From Bacteroidales bacterium (GTDB lineage: Bacteria; Bacteroidota; Bacteroidia; Bacteroidales; VadinHA17), in assembly GCA_012514255.1 (NCBI GenBank), contig JAAZAP010000373.1, positions 1-38,846 of the forward strand: 38,846 nucleotides of DNA, in the 5' to 3' direction. The position numbers were made by a program, and so were the translations under genes. The notes under the pieces were generated by a model. The model saw nothing but the letters and a program-made list of their open reading frames with translations. It had not been told where the DNA came from and searched no databases. Positions 25,614 to 34,203 of this stretch are shown piece by piece (the first letter of the stretch is position 1; each line of letters starts with the position of its first letter).

Positions 25614-27077
25614 TCATGGCAGTATTGTTACAGTTCCGCTCATTACTTCAGTGCGACCTGATGGCATTGTGATCCTCAGTGACCACAGATAAACTCCCGG
25701 TGGCATGGGGGTTCCGCTATCCCTTCCGTCCCATCCTTCACCATGATCCGTGGTGCTGAAGAGGAGGGCTCCGTTGCGGGTATATATCCTGAAATCATAT
25801 CGCCCGGGGAGGAAAGAAAACTCTGGTTTAAAGATGGCATTCTCTATACCCCGGCCGGGTGTAAAGGCATTGGGCATGTATATGTTCTCAGTGGTCCTGA
25901 TCACTGCTGCCGCGGAACGGTGTGCCGGAAGATCAGTGGATGCCGAAGGATCCTTCGCAGTAATGTGGTAGATGATGGCTGATGCGGTTACCTCCATGGC
26001 AAAGCGGGAATAATCATCAGACCATAATGTGTCACTGAGTGATCCGGCAATCTCTTCAGGACCGGCACCCGTGTCACGCCAGACGCTGAAGAGCTCGTTT
26101 CCGCCAGCTACTGGCCTGTTCCAACGCAGATCAATATGTGTCCCGGTGACAGATGCCTCTGCCACCATGTTGCGTGCCGGCTCTGACAGGGTGGACTCAA
26201 AACCGCAAATGTTGACGGCTGCGACTCTGTATAGATTAATAGCCGATGTGTCAGCAGCATGAAGGGTGAAGGTAACCCTCCCGGATGATCCGGTTTCAAG
26301 GCCAGCCTCATCCCATGCGGAGGTGGAAGGGTTATAGCGCTTCAGGCGGAAATTCACCATATCGGTAGCCTGGTCATATACGGCCGTGACCGTCAGCCCT
26401 CCGTTCTCAACCACAATAGCATCAATGGTCACCCATCCCGGCGCAACCTCGCTGCCCGTGGTTACACAGGCCCTGTTGGAAGTGGAGAGGGGGCCGCCAC
26501 CGTCAGTGGCAGTGAGATGAAAGCAATATTCGGTGTCTGGCTCATACCCGCTGAAAATGTACCCGGTCTCTGTTGGAGAGAGAAAGGGTTCCCCAATAAT
26601 GGTTCCTGTACCGTCAGTGATATGTAAAACATGGCCTGTGGCAGGATGAAATTCATTCTCGTACAGGGTCCAGGTTACTGTGATTCTGCCCGTGCATTCG
26701 TCATTGACTGCCGAGAGCCAGACAGTGCTCAGCGGATTGCTAAGGGGACTGACATTAAGTGATGAATCAATGGCAGCAACAACATAGGTGACACTCTGGT
26801 ATCTTGCAACTGATGCCGTATGCGTGTATTCGGTGATGTGGGGAGAACGGACAGTGTCAATGGCCAGTGCGGTGGCTTCAGAATAGATATAAACCACGTA
26901 GCTCCCCACATCCGGCGATGGTGATGGAAGCCATCGCAATAGGGCAAAACCAGTGGCCGGATCAACGGTGACAATATCAAGACGAGGCGACAGGGGTTGT
27001 GTTTCGTCCTGTCCTGTCACTGCCACCGGCAGCAGCAGGGCAAACAGGACGAACAGTATGTGCTTCATCTGATTCAT
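25614..27077 (-). CDS. T9SS cargo with fibronectin-like domains and gliding-motility-associated C-terminal domain
   Basis: The 487-residue protein starts with a Sec signal peptide (about residues 1-22). It has several fibronectin type III-like repeats (for example GFALLRWLPSPSPDVGSYVV and HIDLRWNRPVAGGNELFSVW). The final ~85 residues form a gliding-motility-associated C-terminal domain: YMPNAFTPGRGIENAIF, RYDFRIYTRNGALLFST, GWDGRDSGTPMPPGVYLWSL. This domain is a type B sorting signal for the type IX secretion system, so the protein is secreted or attached to the cell surface. Its start overlaps the stop of the upstream peptidase-like gene in an ATGA junction. No enzymatic domain is visible; an adhesin or surface structural role is inferred. 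Confidence 0.88.
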   Translation of the reverse strand: MNQMKHILFVLFALLLPVAVTGQDETQPLSPRLDIVTVDPATGFALLRWLPSPSPDVGSYVVYIYSEATALAIDTVRSPHITEYTHTASVARYQSVTYVVAAIDSSLNVSPLSNPLSTVWLSAVNDECTGRITVTWTLYENEFHPATGHVLHITDGTGTIIGEPFLSPTETGYIFSGYEPDTEYCFHLTATDGGGPLSTSNRACVTTGSEVAPGWVTIDAIVVENGGLTVTAVYDQATDMVNFRLKRYNPSTSAWDEAGLETGSSGRVTFTLHAADTSAINLYRVAAVNICGFESTLSEPARNMVAEASVTGTHIDLRWNRPVAGGNELFSVWRDTGAGPEEIAGSLSDTLWSDDYSRFAMEVTASAIIYHITAKDPSASTDLPAHRSAAAVIRTTENIYMPNAFTPGRGIENAIFKPEFSFLPGRYDFRIYTRNGALLFSTTDHGEGWDGRDSGTPMPPGVYLWSLRITMPSGRTEVMSGTVTILP

Positions 27078-28363
27078 CTGGCACCGGCAATTATCTCAAA
27101 TGCATTGTCAATATTGAAATACGTGTTGAAGAGCTCCTTTATTTTACCAGGGGTGATAGTTCTGACAGTCTCTGTGAACCGGTTGAAATAATCGTGTCCT
27201 GCCTCATGGTCAATAAGGCCTCTTATTGTTTCTGCTGTTGTGAACGGACCGTCAAACATGCGGGCTGTCTCGCCCATGAGATGGTTCCTGACCAGTGTCA
27301 TCTCATCATCGGTCACTTCTGTCTCCTGGAGAATACTAATCTCTTTTTTTATCTCGTTCATTGTAGCTTCACGGTACTCGTTGGCAACATCGGTCATAAT
27401 GACTATGTATCCTTTCTCGCGGAATGAACCCGCTACTGCATGGATACCATATGTGTAACCCTTCTCTTCCCTGATGTTCCTCATGAGCCGTGAACCGAAA
27501 TAACCTCCCAGGATGGTTGTGGCCACCTGTAACCCCTGGTAGTCAGGATGACTTCGGGTGATTCCATCCCATCCCAGTCTCACCGTGCTCTGAACCGATC
27601 CGTGAACCTCGCAAAAGATCGATACCGGTTTGGCAGTTGCGAAATGCAGTTTGGGCTTTTCCGGTCTGTCTGCTCCATTACGGCCGTTTGTGCCGAAATG
27701 CTTCTCCAGCAGGGGCAACGCCTGTTCAGGATATCTGCCCGCAACGGTAATATACATGTTTGAGAGGAGATAATGCTTTTTATGGAAGCGTCGCAGATCA
27801 TCAGTGGTCAATGATCTGTAATCAGCTTCCTGCGCAATGCGGCCGTAAGGATTGTCCGCTCCGCAGAGAGCTTCGTAAAAGGCCTCCCTGGCGATGACTG
27901 ATGTCTTCTGCCTGGAAGTGAGAAAAGCCTGTACTCTCCTGTCAGTCAATAATCTGAACTCATGATCAGGGAACGTGGGACTGAACAGCACCTCCTCGGC
28001 CAGTACCATCACCTCCTCCATTTTTCTTGTGAGGGTTACCGTCATGAGTGAGGCAGTGTCCTTGTCAGCAATATGATAAAGTGCAGCACCCGTGCTGTCA
28101 ATGAGATCATTTATTGTTGCGGCATCATAGCTGCGGGTGCCTTCGGTGAGCATGGCGCTGGCCGACAGGGCTGAAAGGTGGACCTCTTCCATTACCTGTC
28201 CGGCCTGAAGGACGCACTCAACCCTCATAAGATCAACCGTACCATTGTCTATAAGATAAACAGGCACTCCGTTACCCAGGTGTGCCATCCCGGGGAAGGT
28301 AATCTCACCTGCTGAGGGTGTGATGATCACCGGTGATGTTTTTGATTCTCCTGCTTTCATCAT
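27074..28363 (-). CDS. M16 peptidase-like protein, non-catalytic partner subunit
   Basis: A 429-residue M16B-family (insulinase-like) protein that lacks the HxxEH zinc motif. The equivalent N-terminal region reads LSALSASAMLTEGTRSYD. The C-terminal domain has FGSRLMRNIREEKGYTYGIH, the Arg/Tyr motif typical of the substrate-binding partner in heterodimeric M16 enzymes. The upstream gene encodes the zinc-containing partner. The start at 28363 forms an ATGA overlap with that gene; a longer frame to 28393 and a second ATG at 28360 are alternatives. The pair probably forms a clamshell peptidase, in the periplasm or cytoplasm. No clear signal peptide is seen. Confidence 0.9.
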   Translation of the reverse strand: MMKAGESKTSPVIITPSAGEITFPGMAHLGNGVPVYLIDNGTVDLMRVECVLQAGQVMEEVHLSALSASAMLTEGTRSYDAATINDLIDSTGAALYHIADKDTASLMTVTLTRKMEEVMVLAEEVLFSPTFPDHEFRLLTDRRVQAFLTSRQKTSVIAREAFYEALCGADNPYGRIAQEADYRSLTTDDLRRFHKKHYLLSNMYITVAGRYPEQALPLLEKHFGTNGRNGADRPEKPKLHFATAKPVSIFCEVHGSVQSTVRLGWDGITRSHPDYQGLQVATTILGGYFGSRLMRNIREEKGYTYGIHAVAGSFREKGYIVIMTDVANEYREATMNEIKKEISILQETEVTDDEMTLVRNHLMGETARMFDGPFTTAETIRGLIDHEAGHDYFNRFTETVRTITPGKIKELFNTYFNIDNAFEIIAGAR

Positions 28364-29598
28364 TTCACGGGCAGATAGTGGATAACACTGCAATTACCGG
28401 GTCTGAAGGTGCGTTGAGATGCGTCCATTATCTCTTCTGCTGTTACGCTCATATATTGCTCTTTCTCACTGTTAATACCCTCTGCATCACCCAGCACCTC
28501 CTGGTAGGCAAGGTTAAATGCCTTGTTGGCAACATTCATGTATGACATCAGTTGGTTAGATTCATACCTGTTACGGGCTTTCTCCAGTTCTGCTGCTTTG
28601 ACATACTCCTCTCCCAGACGGTTAAGCTCGGTCGTGACCGCCTGCTCTGCTTTCTTTATATCAACACCCTCCCTTATTCTTCCGCTGAAGAGAACAAGAC
28701 CCGGATCAGTTTCTCCTGAGAGATAGATATCGGCATCACTGAAGAGTTCCTTTTCCCTGACAAGAAGTGAGGGGAACCGGGCCGAGTCATACCCTGCCAG
28801 TATGTCCGTCAGAAGATCAAGGACATAAAAATCACGACTATTCCTTCGGCCTGTGTGAAAAGCCATTACCAGTTGAGCAGCCGGCACATTCCTGTGCACA
28901 ATCAGCTCGCGTCTCTCATCCTGCTCAGGTTCCTGTTCCAGTAGCCTTCCGTTGTGTGCTCCGGCCGGGATATCGCCAAACCACTTCCCGGCGAGCATGA
29001 AAACTACCTCCGGATCAACACTGCCAGCCACACTGAGGATGCTGTTGGACGGGTTGTAGAACCTGTCATAAAACTCTCTGGCCGATTTGCTGTCAGCCTT
29101 TTCTATATGGCTGATATCCATGCCTATGGCAGGCCATCGGTAAGGATGGACCCTGTAGGCCAGCGGCCTGAGAAGCAACAGCAGGTCACCATAGGGCTGG
29201 TTGAGATAACGCTGTCTGAACTCTTCGGTGACAACACTTTTCTGGTTGTTCAACTTCTCCTCCCTCAGGTCAAGACCCCTCATCCTGTCAGCCTCAAGCC
29301 ACAGGGCAGTCTCAAGGTTGTTGGAAGGCAGGGTTATATAATAGTTAGTAATGTCATTGTTTGTAAAGGCATTGTTCTCCCCCCCGGCCATCATTACCGG
29401 GACATCAAAGAATGGGACTGAAGGAGTGCCACCGAACATCAGGTGCTCAAAAAGATGTGCAAAGCCGGTGGCTCCCGGATCCTCATCCCGTGACCCGGCA
29501 TCATACAGGATGTTGGTTGTGACCATGGGAGTGGATTCATCACGGTGGACTATCACCCTCAATCCGTTGGCAAGCGTGTGCCGTTCAAATCTGATCAT
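28360..29598 (-). CDS. M16-family zinc peptidase, catalytic subunit
   Basis: The 412-residue protein has the inverted zinc motif HLFEH at residues 48-52, with Glu51 as the expected catalytic base. A VVTEEFRQRY stretch supplies the distal glutamate ligand. It belongs to the insulinase/processing peptidase family. An in-frame extension to 29634 exists, but MIRFERHTLANGLRVIV at 29598 is the usual start of the domain. The second M16 gene follows with an ATGA overlap, and the T9SS cargo gene after that. Likely substrates are short or signal-derived peptides; this is inference. No signal peptide is seen from this start, so location is uncertain. Confidence 0.92.
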   Translation of the reverse strand: MIRFERHTLANGLRVIVHRDESTPMVTTNILYDAGSRDEDPGATGFAHLFEHLMFGGTPSVPFFDVPVMMAGGENNAFTNNDITNYYITLPSNNLETALWLEADRMRGLDLREEKLNNQKSVVTEEFRQRYLNQPYGDLLLLLRPLAYRVHPYRWPAIGMDISHIEKADSKSAREFYDRFYNPSNSILSVAGSVDPEVVFMLAGKWFGDIPAGAHNGRLLEQEPEQDERRELIVHRNVPAAQLVMAFHTGRRNSRDFYVLDLLTDILAGYDSARFPSLLVREKELFSDADIYLSGETDPGLVLFSGRIREGVDIKKAEQAVTTELNRLGEEYVKAAELEKARNRYESNQLMSYMNVANKAFNLAYQEVLGDAEGINSEKEQYMSVTAEEIMDASQRTFRPGNCSVIHYLPVK

Positions 29599-29613
29599 AA
29601 ATACAAAATATGG

Positions 29614-29630
29614 CAAACTTACCAAATTTA
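29614..29630 (-). promoter_or_regulatory. Two adjacent -7-like elements for the M16 operon
   Basis: Minus-strand TAAATTTG (29630-29623) and TAAGTTTG (29621-29614) are both exact TAnnTTTG matches. Neither has a clear TTG at the usual upstream distance. The M16 start codon is at 29598, so a transcript from either would have a very short leader. Confidence 0.35.
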
Positions 29631-29652
29631 GCATCTGCTCCCTATTTTATCA

Positions 29653-29660
29653 TATATTTG
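29653..29660 (+). promoter_or_regulatory. -7-like element for the ClC channel gene
   Basis: TATATTTG is an exact TAnnTTTG match 34 bases upstream of the proposed TTG start at 29695. No TTG is seen at the usual -33 distance. It supports a start at or after 29695. Confidence 0.4.
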
Positions 29661-29694
29661 TGACCTGTATATTGTCCAATTTTTTTCTGTTATC

Positions 29695-31467
29695 TTGAAG
29701 GCTCTGTTATTTAAGCAGATAAGACAGCTGAAATCTTTCCTGACCGAGCAGCAGACCATGATTTACCTGCTCAGTTTCGTTGTTGGACTGGTGAGCGCCC
29801 TGGCTGCCGTGGTGATGAAGAATGCCATTCACTTTACCCATGTTCTGTTCACGCAGGGAGTGATGAAGGGCGCCGGGGGAGTGCTTTCGCTGGCTTATCC
29901 TCTGTTCGGGATCATGCTGACAGTACTGGTTGTGAAGTACCTGGTTCGTGACAATATTTCTCACGGGGTCAGCAAGGTACTCTATGCCATCTCAAGGCGT
30001 AAAAGCTTCATTAAGCCACATAACAACTGGTCTTCAATACTAGCCAGTTCCCTGACCATCGGATTTGGCGGATCTGTGGGAGCAGAGGCCCCGATAGTAC
30101 TTACCGGAGCATCAATAGGCTCAAATATAGCCCGCTACTTTAAGCTTAATTACAAGTATGTTACCCTGCTCCTGGGGTGCGGAGCAGCCGGAGCCATTTC
30201 GGGCATCTTCAAAGCCCCCATCGGGGGTATCCTGTTTACCCTTGAGGTGCTGATGCTTGACCTGACAATGTCATCAATAGTGCCGCTGCTGATCTCATCC
30301 GTAACAGCCGCCACGGTGGCATTCTTTTTTATGGGTGACAATGTTCTCTTTTCCTTCCAGGTCAGCCATGGTTTTACCCTAAGCGAGCTGCCCTACTATT
30401 TCATACTTGGTATATTCTGCGGCTTTGTGGGGCTCTATTTTACAAGGGCTACAATCGGCATAGAGAAACTGTTCGGCAAGATAGGTAATCCTTGGACAAG
30501 AATGATCCTGGGGGGATTGTTGCTCGGAGCTCTTATCTATTTCTACCCGGCACTCTACGGCGAGGGATATGATACTGTGATGCTTCTCCTCAATGCTGAG
30601 GCGGGCAAAGCGCCGGGAACAATTCTGTTTGGAGGGATTGCTTCCGGGTTCTGGGGTTTTGCCATTCTTATGGCTGGATTGCTGCTACTGAAGGTGGTGG
30701 CCACGGCCTCCACCAACGGCGCAGGAGGAGTAGGAGGGGTGGTGGCCCCTGTACTATTCACGGGAGGAGTAGCCGGTTACTTTCTGTCAAGCCTCCTGAA
30801 TTATCTGCTGGGCATTTCACTGGTGGAAAGCAGCTTCACCCTGACAGCCATGGCCGGCGTCTTCGCAGCAGTGCTGCATGCCCCTCTTACGGCTATATTC
30901 CTTATAGCTGAAATAACGGAAGGGTATGGCCTGCTGATTCCGCTGATACTGACCTCCACGGTGGCGTTTGTCACCCAACGATCATTCAGGAAATATTCAA
31001 TCTACAATGAACAGCTGGCACTCAGCGGAGAACTGATCACCCATGACAAGGATAAAGCAGTGATGACACTGCTTGACTGGACAAAAGAGGTGGAGAAGGA
31101 TCTCCTGACAGTAAATCCTGAGGGTAACCTGGGCGACCTGGTGAAACAGGTAGCCAGGTCAAACCGCAATATCTTCCCTGTGGTCGATGAATTTAATATA
31201 CTCGAAGGAGTGGTTCTCCTGGATGATGTCCGTGACAAGATGTTTAAGCCCGAGCTCTACGAGAAGATTAGTGTAAGAGACCTGATGACAATCCCGCCTT
31301 CCTATATAGATATCAATGAGAGAGGTGACGTAGTGCTAAAGGCTTTCGAGCAGACAGGAGCATGGAACCTCCCTGTACTGGACAAGGGAAGGTATGTGGG
31401 ATTCATCTCAAAGTCAAGGATCTTCGGAGCTTACCGCGAACTTCTGAGACAGTTTTCAGAGGAGTGA
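29695..31467 (+). CDS. ClC-family chloride channel/transporter with CBS domains
   Basis: The 590-residue protein has a ClC membrane core (about residues 22-430) and two C-terminal CBS regions (about 455-585), which bind nucleotides in related proteins. The gating glutamate is Glu131 in GGSVGAEAPIVLTG. The internal proton glutamate of E. coli ClC-ec1 (Glu203) appears as Val185 in GGILFTLEVLM, so proton coupling may differ. The predicted start is TTG at 29695; the first ATG in frame is at residue 22, which would remove the N-terminal amphipathic segment. A -7 element upstream supports TTG. Substrate may be chloride or another anion. Confidence 0.9.
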   Translation: MKALLFKQIRQLKSFLTEQQTMIYLLSFVVGLVSALAAVVMKNAIHFTHVLFTQGVMKGAGGVLSLAYPLFGIMLTVLVVKYLVRDNISHGVSKVLYAISRRKSFIKPHNNWSSILASSLTIGFGGSVGAEAPIVLTGASIGSNIARYFKLNYKYVTLLLGCGAAGAISGIFKAPIGGILFTLEVLMLDLTMSSIVPLLISSVTAATVAFFFMGDNVLFSFQVSHGFTLSELPYYFILGIFCGFVGLYFTRATIGIEKLFGKIGNPWTRMILGGLLLGALIYFYPALYGEGYDTVMLLLNAEAGKAPGTILFGGIASGFWGFAILMAGLLLLKVVATASTNGAGGVGGVVAPVLFTGGVAGYFLSSLLNYLLGISLVESSFTLTAMAGVFAAVLHAPLTAIFLIAEITEGYGLLIPLILTSTVAFVTQRSFRKYSIYNEQLALSGELITHDKDKAVMTLLDWTKEVEKDLLTVNPEGNLGDLVKQVARSNRNIFPVVDEFNILEGVVLLDDVRDKMFKPELYEKISVRDLMTIPPSYIDINERGDVVLKAFEQTGAWNLPVLDKGRYVGFISKSRIFGAYRELLRQFSEE

Positions 31468-31555
31468 TTTCATTTCCTTCCAGGCACTTCAGCCAAACTC
31501 TGTTCTTTACCTCCCGGGTATAACGCGGGTCATGATCAGAATAAAGATTAAAATG

Positions 31556-31563
31556 TATATTTG
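31556..31563 (+). promoter_or_regulatory. -7 element upstream of glyA
   Basis: TATATTTG exactly matches TAnnTTTG and lies about 70 bases before the glyA ATG at 31633. No TTG is visible at the expected -33 distance, so the match is partial. Confidence 0.4.
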
Positions 31564-31632
31564 CCCCTGAACCATCCGTTCTGAACCGTTACCGGTGACC
31601 GGATAATTATCAATTGAACCAACTTACTTATC

Positions 31633-32913
31633 ATGGAAAGAGACAGCGTTATATTTGACATGATCAGCCGCGAGCGAAAGCGTCAGACTGACGGTATAGA
31701 ACTAATAGCATCTGAGAATTTTGTGAGTCCCCAGGTTCTCGAGGCTATGGGCTCAGTGCTAACCAACAAATATGCCGAGGGCTATCCGGGAGCACGCTAT
31801 TACGGAGGCTGCGAGGTGGTAGACGAGGTTGAGCAGCTTGCTATAGACCGGCTCAAGAAACTCTTCAATGCTGAATATGCCAACGTACAGCCTCACTCAG
31901 GGGCCCAGGCCAATATGGCCGTCTTCCTGACAGTGCTGAAACCCGGTGATACTTTCCTTGGCCTGAACCTGTCACATGGCGGGCACCTTTCTCATGGCTC
32001 ACCCGTGAACTCATCAGGCATACTGTACAGGCCGGTGGCCTACGGGGTGAAGGAGGAGACAGGCAGGGTTGATTATGACATGATGGAGGAAGTGGCACTG
32101 GCCGAGAAGCCAAAAATGATTATCGGAGGTGCATCTGCCTATTCCAGGGAGTGGGATTATGCGCGCATGCGGGCTGTTGCTGACAAGGTTGGCGCAATGC
32201 TCATGGTTGATATGGCGCATCCGGCCGGCCTGATAGCAGCAGGGCTGCTGGATAACCCTCTCAAATACGCTCATATTGTTACCAGCACCACTCATAAAAC
32301 CCTCAGGGGGCCTCGCGGAGGCATAATTCTTATGGGAAAAGATTATCCAAATCCGTGGGGGGTGACTACACCCAAGGGAGAGATAAAGATGATGTCAGCA
32401 ATGCTTAATTCTGCTGTCTTCCCGGGCATACAGGGCGGACCACTGGAGCATGTAATAGCCTCCAAGGCTGTCTCCTTCGGCGAAGCCCTTACACCTGAAT
32501 TCCGCACCTACCAGCAGCAGGTAAAGAAAAATGCAGCGGTGATGGCTGATGCCTTTATCTCACTGGGCTATAAAGTGATCTCAGGCGGGACAGATAACCA
32601 CTCAATGCTTATCGATCTTCGTACACGCTTCCCGGAAATTTCCGGGAAGAAGGTTGAAAATACCCTTGTCAGGGCGCATATTACAGTCAACAAGAACATG
32701 GTGCCATTCGATTCCCGTTCACCCTTCCTGACATCAGGGATAAGGGTGGGGACACCGGCCATCACCACACGCGGCCTCAGGGAGAGTGATATGGGAAAGA
32801 TTGTCAGCTTCATAGATGAGGTGCTCGTCAATATTGAGAACGAATCAGTTATTTCGGAAGTGGGCGAAAAAGTGGTAAAGATGATGAAAGATTATCCTCT
32901 CTTTGTTATGTAG
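31633..32913 (+). CDS. glyA: Serine hydroxymethyltransferase
   Basis: The 426-residue protein is a fold-type I PLP enzyme. Signatures include [38 protein letters not shown] and [14 protein letters not shown]. The PLP lysine lies in [14 protein letters not shown]. GlyA converts serine and tetrahydrofolate to glycine and methylene-tetrahydrofolate, feeding one-carbon metabolism. It has the expected length and no oddities. It is followed by a receiver-domain gene after 33 bases and then a transporter, so the three may be one transcript. Confidence 0.97.
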   Translation: MERDSVIFDMISRERKRQTDGIELIASENFVSPQVLEAMGSVLTNKYAEGYPGARYYGGCEVVDEVEQLAIDRLKKLFNAEYANVQPHSGAQANMAVFLTVLKPGDTFLGLNLSHGGHLSHGSPVNSSGILYRPVAYGVKEETGRVDYDMMEEVALAEKPKMIIGGASAYSREWDYARMRAVADKVGAMLMVDMAHPAGLIAAGLLDNPLKYAHIVTSTTHKTLRGPRGGIILMGKDYPNPWGVTTPKGEIKMMSAMLNSAVFPGIQGGPLEHVIASKAVSFGEALTPEFRTYQQQVKKNAAVMADAFISLGYKVISGGTDNHSMLIDLRTRFPEISGKKVENTLVRAHITVNKNMVPFDSRSPFLTSGIRVGTPAITTRGLRESDMGKIVSFIDEVLVNIENESVISEVGEKVVKMMKDYPLFVM

Positions 32914-32946
32914 GAAATTACCAATCCCTTTACTATTTTTGTTGTC

Positions 32947-33348
32947 ATGGAAAAAGTTAGCTCCCGGTCTGACAACCTGATATATGTGGTTGATGATGAC
33001 CCTGTGGTTACAGGCCTTGTCTCTGCACGCCTGGAGGCAGCCGGATACAGGGTCAGACCATTTGCATATGCCGAGGAGTGTATTGCAGGTCTCGGGGAAG
33101 AACTGCCTGACCTCATCATTCTCGACTTCTATTTCCTGAAGGAGGGGGAAGTCCCCATGAATGGAATGGAAGCATATGATGAGATAACCAGGATAGCTCC
33201 GGAGATACCCGTCATTATGCTCTCTGCCCAGGAGAAAGGCGAGGTGGTGCTGGAATTCGCACGAAAGGGGATAGCTGACTACGTCATTAAAGACAGTGAC
33301 CTGATAGACAATCTGCAGATGTCAGTCAAGGCGGTCCTCGAAAGATAG
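32947..33348 (+). CDS. Single-domain response regulator (CheY-like receiver)
   Basis: The 133-residue protein is one receiver domain with no output domain. Acidic pocket residues are Asp16-Asp18, the phospho-acceptor is Asp60 in LIILDFYF, the switch Ser is Ser93 in MLSAQ, and the conserved Lys is Lys115 in YVIKDSD. A short insert with KEGEVPMNG follows the phospho-acceptor. No histidine kinase gene is nearby. It may act by protein-protein contact in a phosphorelay. It lies between glyA and a TSUP transporter, with a 12-base gap to the latter. Confidence 0.88.
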   Translation: MEKVSSRSDNLIYVVDDDPVVTGLVSARLEAAGYRVRPFAYAEECIAGLGEELPDLIILDFYFLKEGEVPMNGMEAYDEITRIAPEIPVIMLSAQEKGEVVLEFARKGIADYVIKDSDLIDNLQMSVKAVLER

Positions 33349-33360
33349 TCCCCTCTGCTT

Positions 33361-34134
33361 ATGGAATGGTACATGTACCTGGCTGTGATAGCCGCCGGTC
33401 TCTTTGCAGGATTTGTAAACACATTGGCCGGCAGCGGATCACTGATTACCCTGCCACTGCTGATGTTCCTCGGCCTGCCGGCCAATGTGGCGAACGGAAC
33501 GAACCGCATAGGTGTCTTTGTGCAGAGCCTGGTAAGCAGCACAAGCTTTAAAAAACAGAAACTCTTTACGGTAAAAGAGGGTCTCCGGATGTCATTGCCC
33601 GCTCTTGCCGGAGCCCTGCTGGGTTCACTGATAGCAGTCAGGATCAATGAACATATCATGGAACTGCTGATAGGCGGTCTGCTTATCATTATGTTTTTTA
33701 TCATCCTCTACAAACCCGAACAGTGGGTCCGTGATCATGCACTATCAGCCACAATGAGACGCCGCTGGTGGGTGCCTGTGATCTTCTTCCTTATTGGCAT
33801 CTACGGCGGTTTCATTCAGGCAGGTGTTGGTTTCTTTCTGCTGGGAGGCCTGGTGCTGGGTGCAGGACTCGGCCTTACCAAAGCCAATGCCCACAAGGTC
33901 TTTATTGTGGCTGTGATGACCACCATAGCCCTTGTGGTATTCATTGCCAGTGATCAGATCCACTACCTTTATGGTATTGTGCTGGCTGCCGGCCAGGGTG
34001 TGGGTGCATGGCTCGGATCACGCGTTGCAGTAAGCTGGGGACCACGTGTGGTCAGGGTCATCCTCCTGGTGGCCATTATGGCCTCGGCTCTGAAATTGAC
34101 GGGCTTCTTTGACCTGGTGACAGGCCTGTTCTGA
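33361..34134 (+). CDS. TSUP-family transporter (TauE/SafE-like)
   Basis: The 257-residue membrane protein has about eight hydrophobic helices. The family signature GFVNTLAGSGSLITLPLLM is near the N-terminus, and a second repeat around GGFIQAGVGFFLLGGLVLG occurs mid-protein. TSUP proteins export or import small sulfur-containing or carboxylate anions such as sulfite; the substrate here is unknown. It follows a receiver-domain gene by 12 bases and converges on tonB. Confidence 0.88.
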   Translation: MEWYMYLAVIAAGLFAGFVNTLAGSGSLITLPLLMFLGLPANVANGTNRIGVFVQSLVSSTSFKKQKLFTVKEGLRMSLPALAGALLGSLIAVRINEHIMELLIGGLLIIMFFIILYKPEQWVRDHALSATMRRRWWVPVIFFLIGIYGGFIQAGVGFFLLGGLVLGAGLGLTKANAHKVFIVAVMTTIALVVFIASDQIHYLYGIVLAAGQGVGAWLGSRVAVSWGPRVVRVILLVAIMASALKLTGFFDLVTGLF

Positions 34135-34159
34135 TTGTTCAAAGCACTGGTAAAGCAAT

Positions 34160-34178
34160 ACTGCCCGTATCAGGCAGT
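34160..34178. terminator. Weak hairpin between convergent TSUP and tonB genes
   Basis: ACTGCC (34160-34165) and GGCAGT (34173-34178) form a 6-bp perfect stem with a 7-base loop in the 69-base gap between two convergent genes. No clear T-run follows on either strand, so it is a weak candidate for a shared terminator. Confidence 0.3.
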
Positions 34179-34203
34179 CCAAATACTCCGGATTCAGGAA
34201 TTG

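Noticed and set aside
31468..31632. Small RNA, riboswitch or tRNA in the gap before glyA
   Set aside because: I could not find a conserved fold; only a -7-like promoter element is supported.
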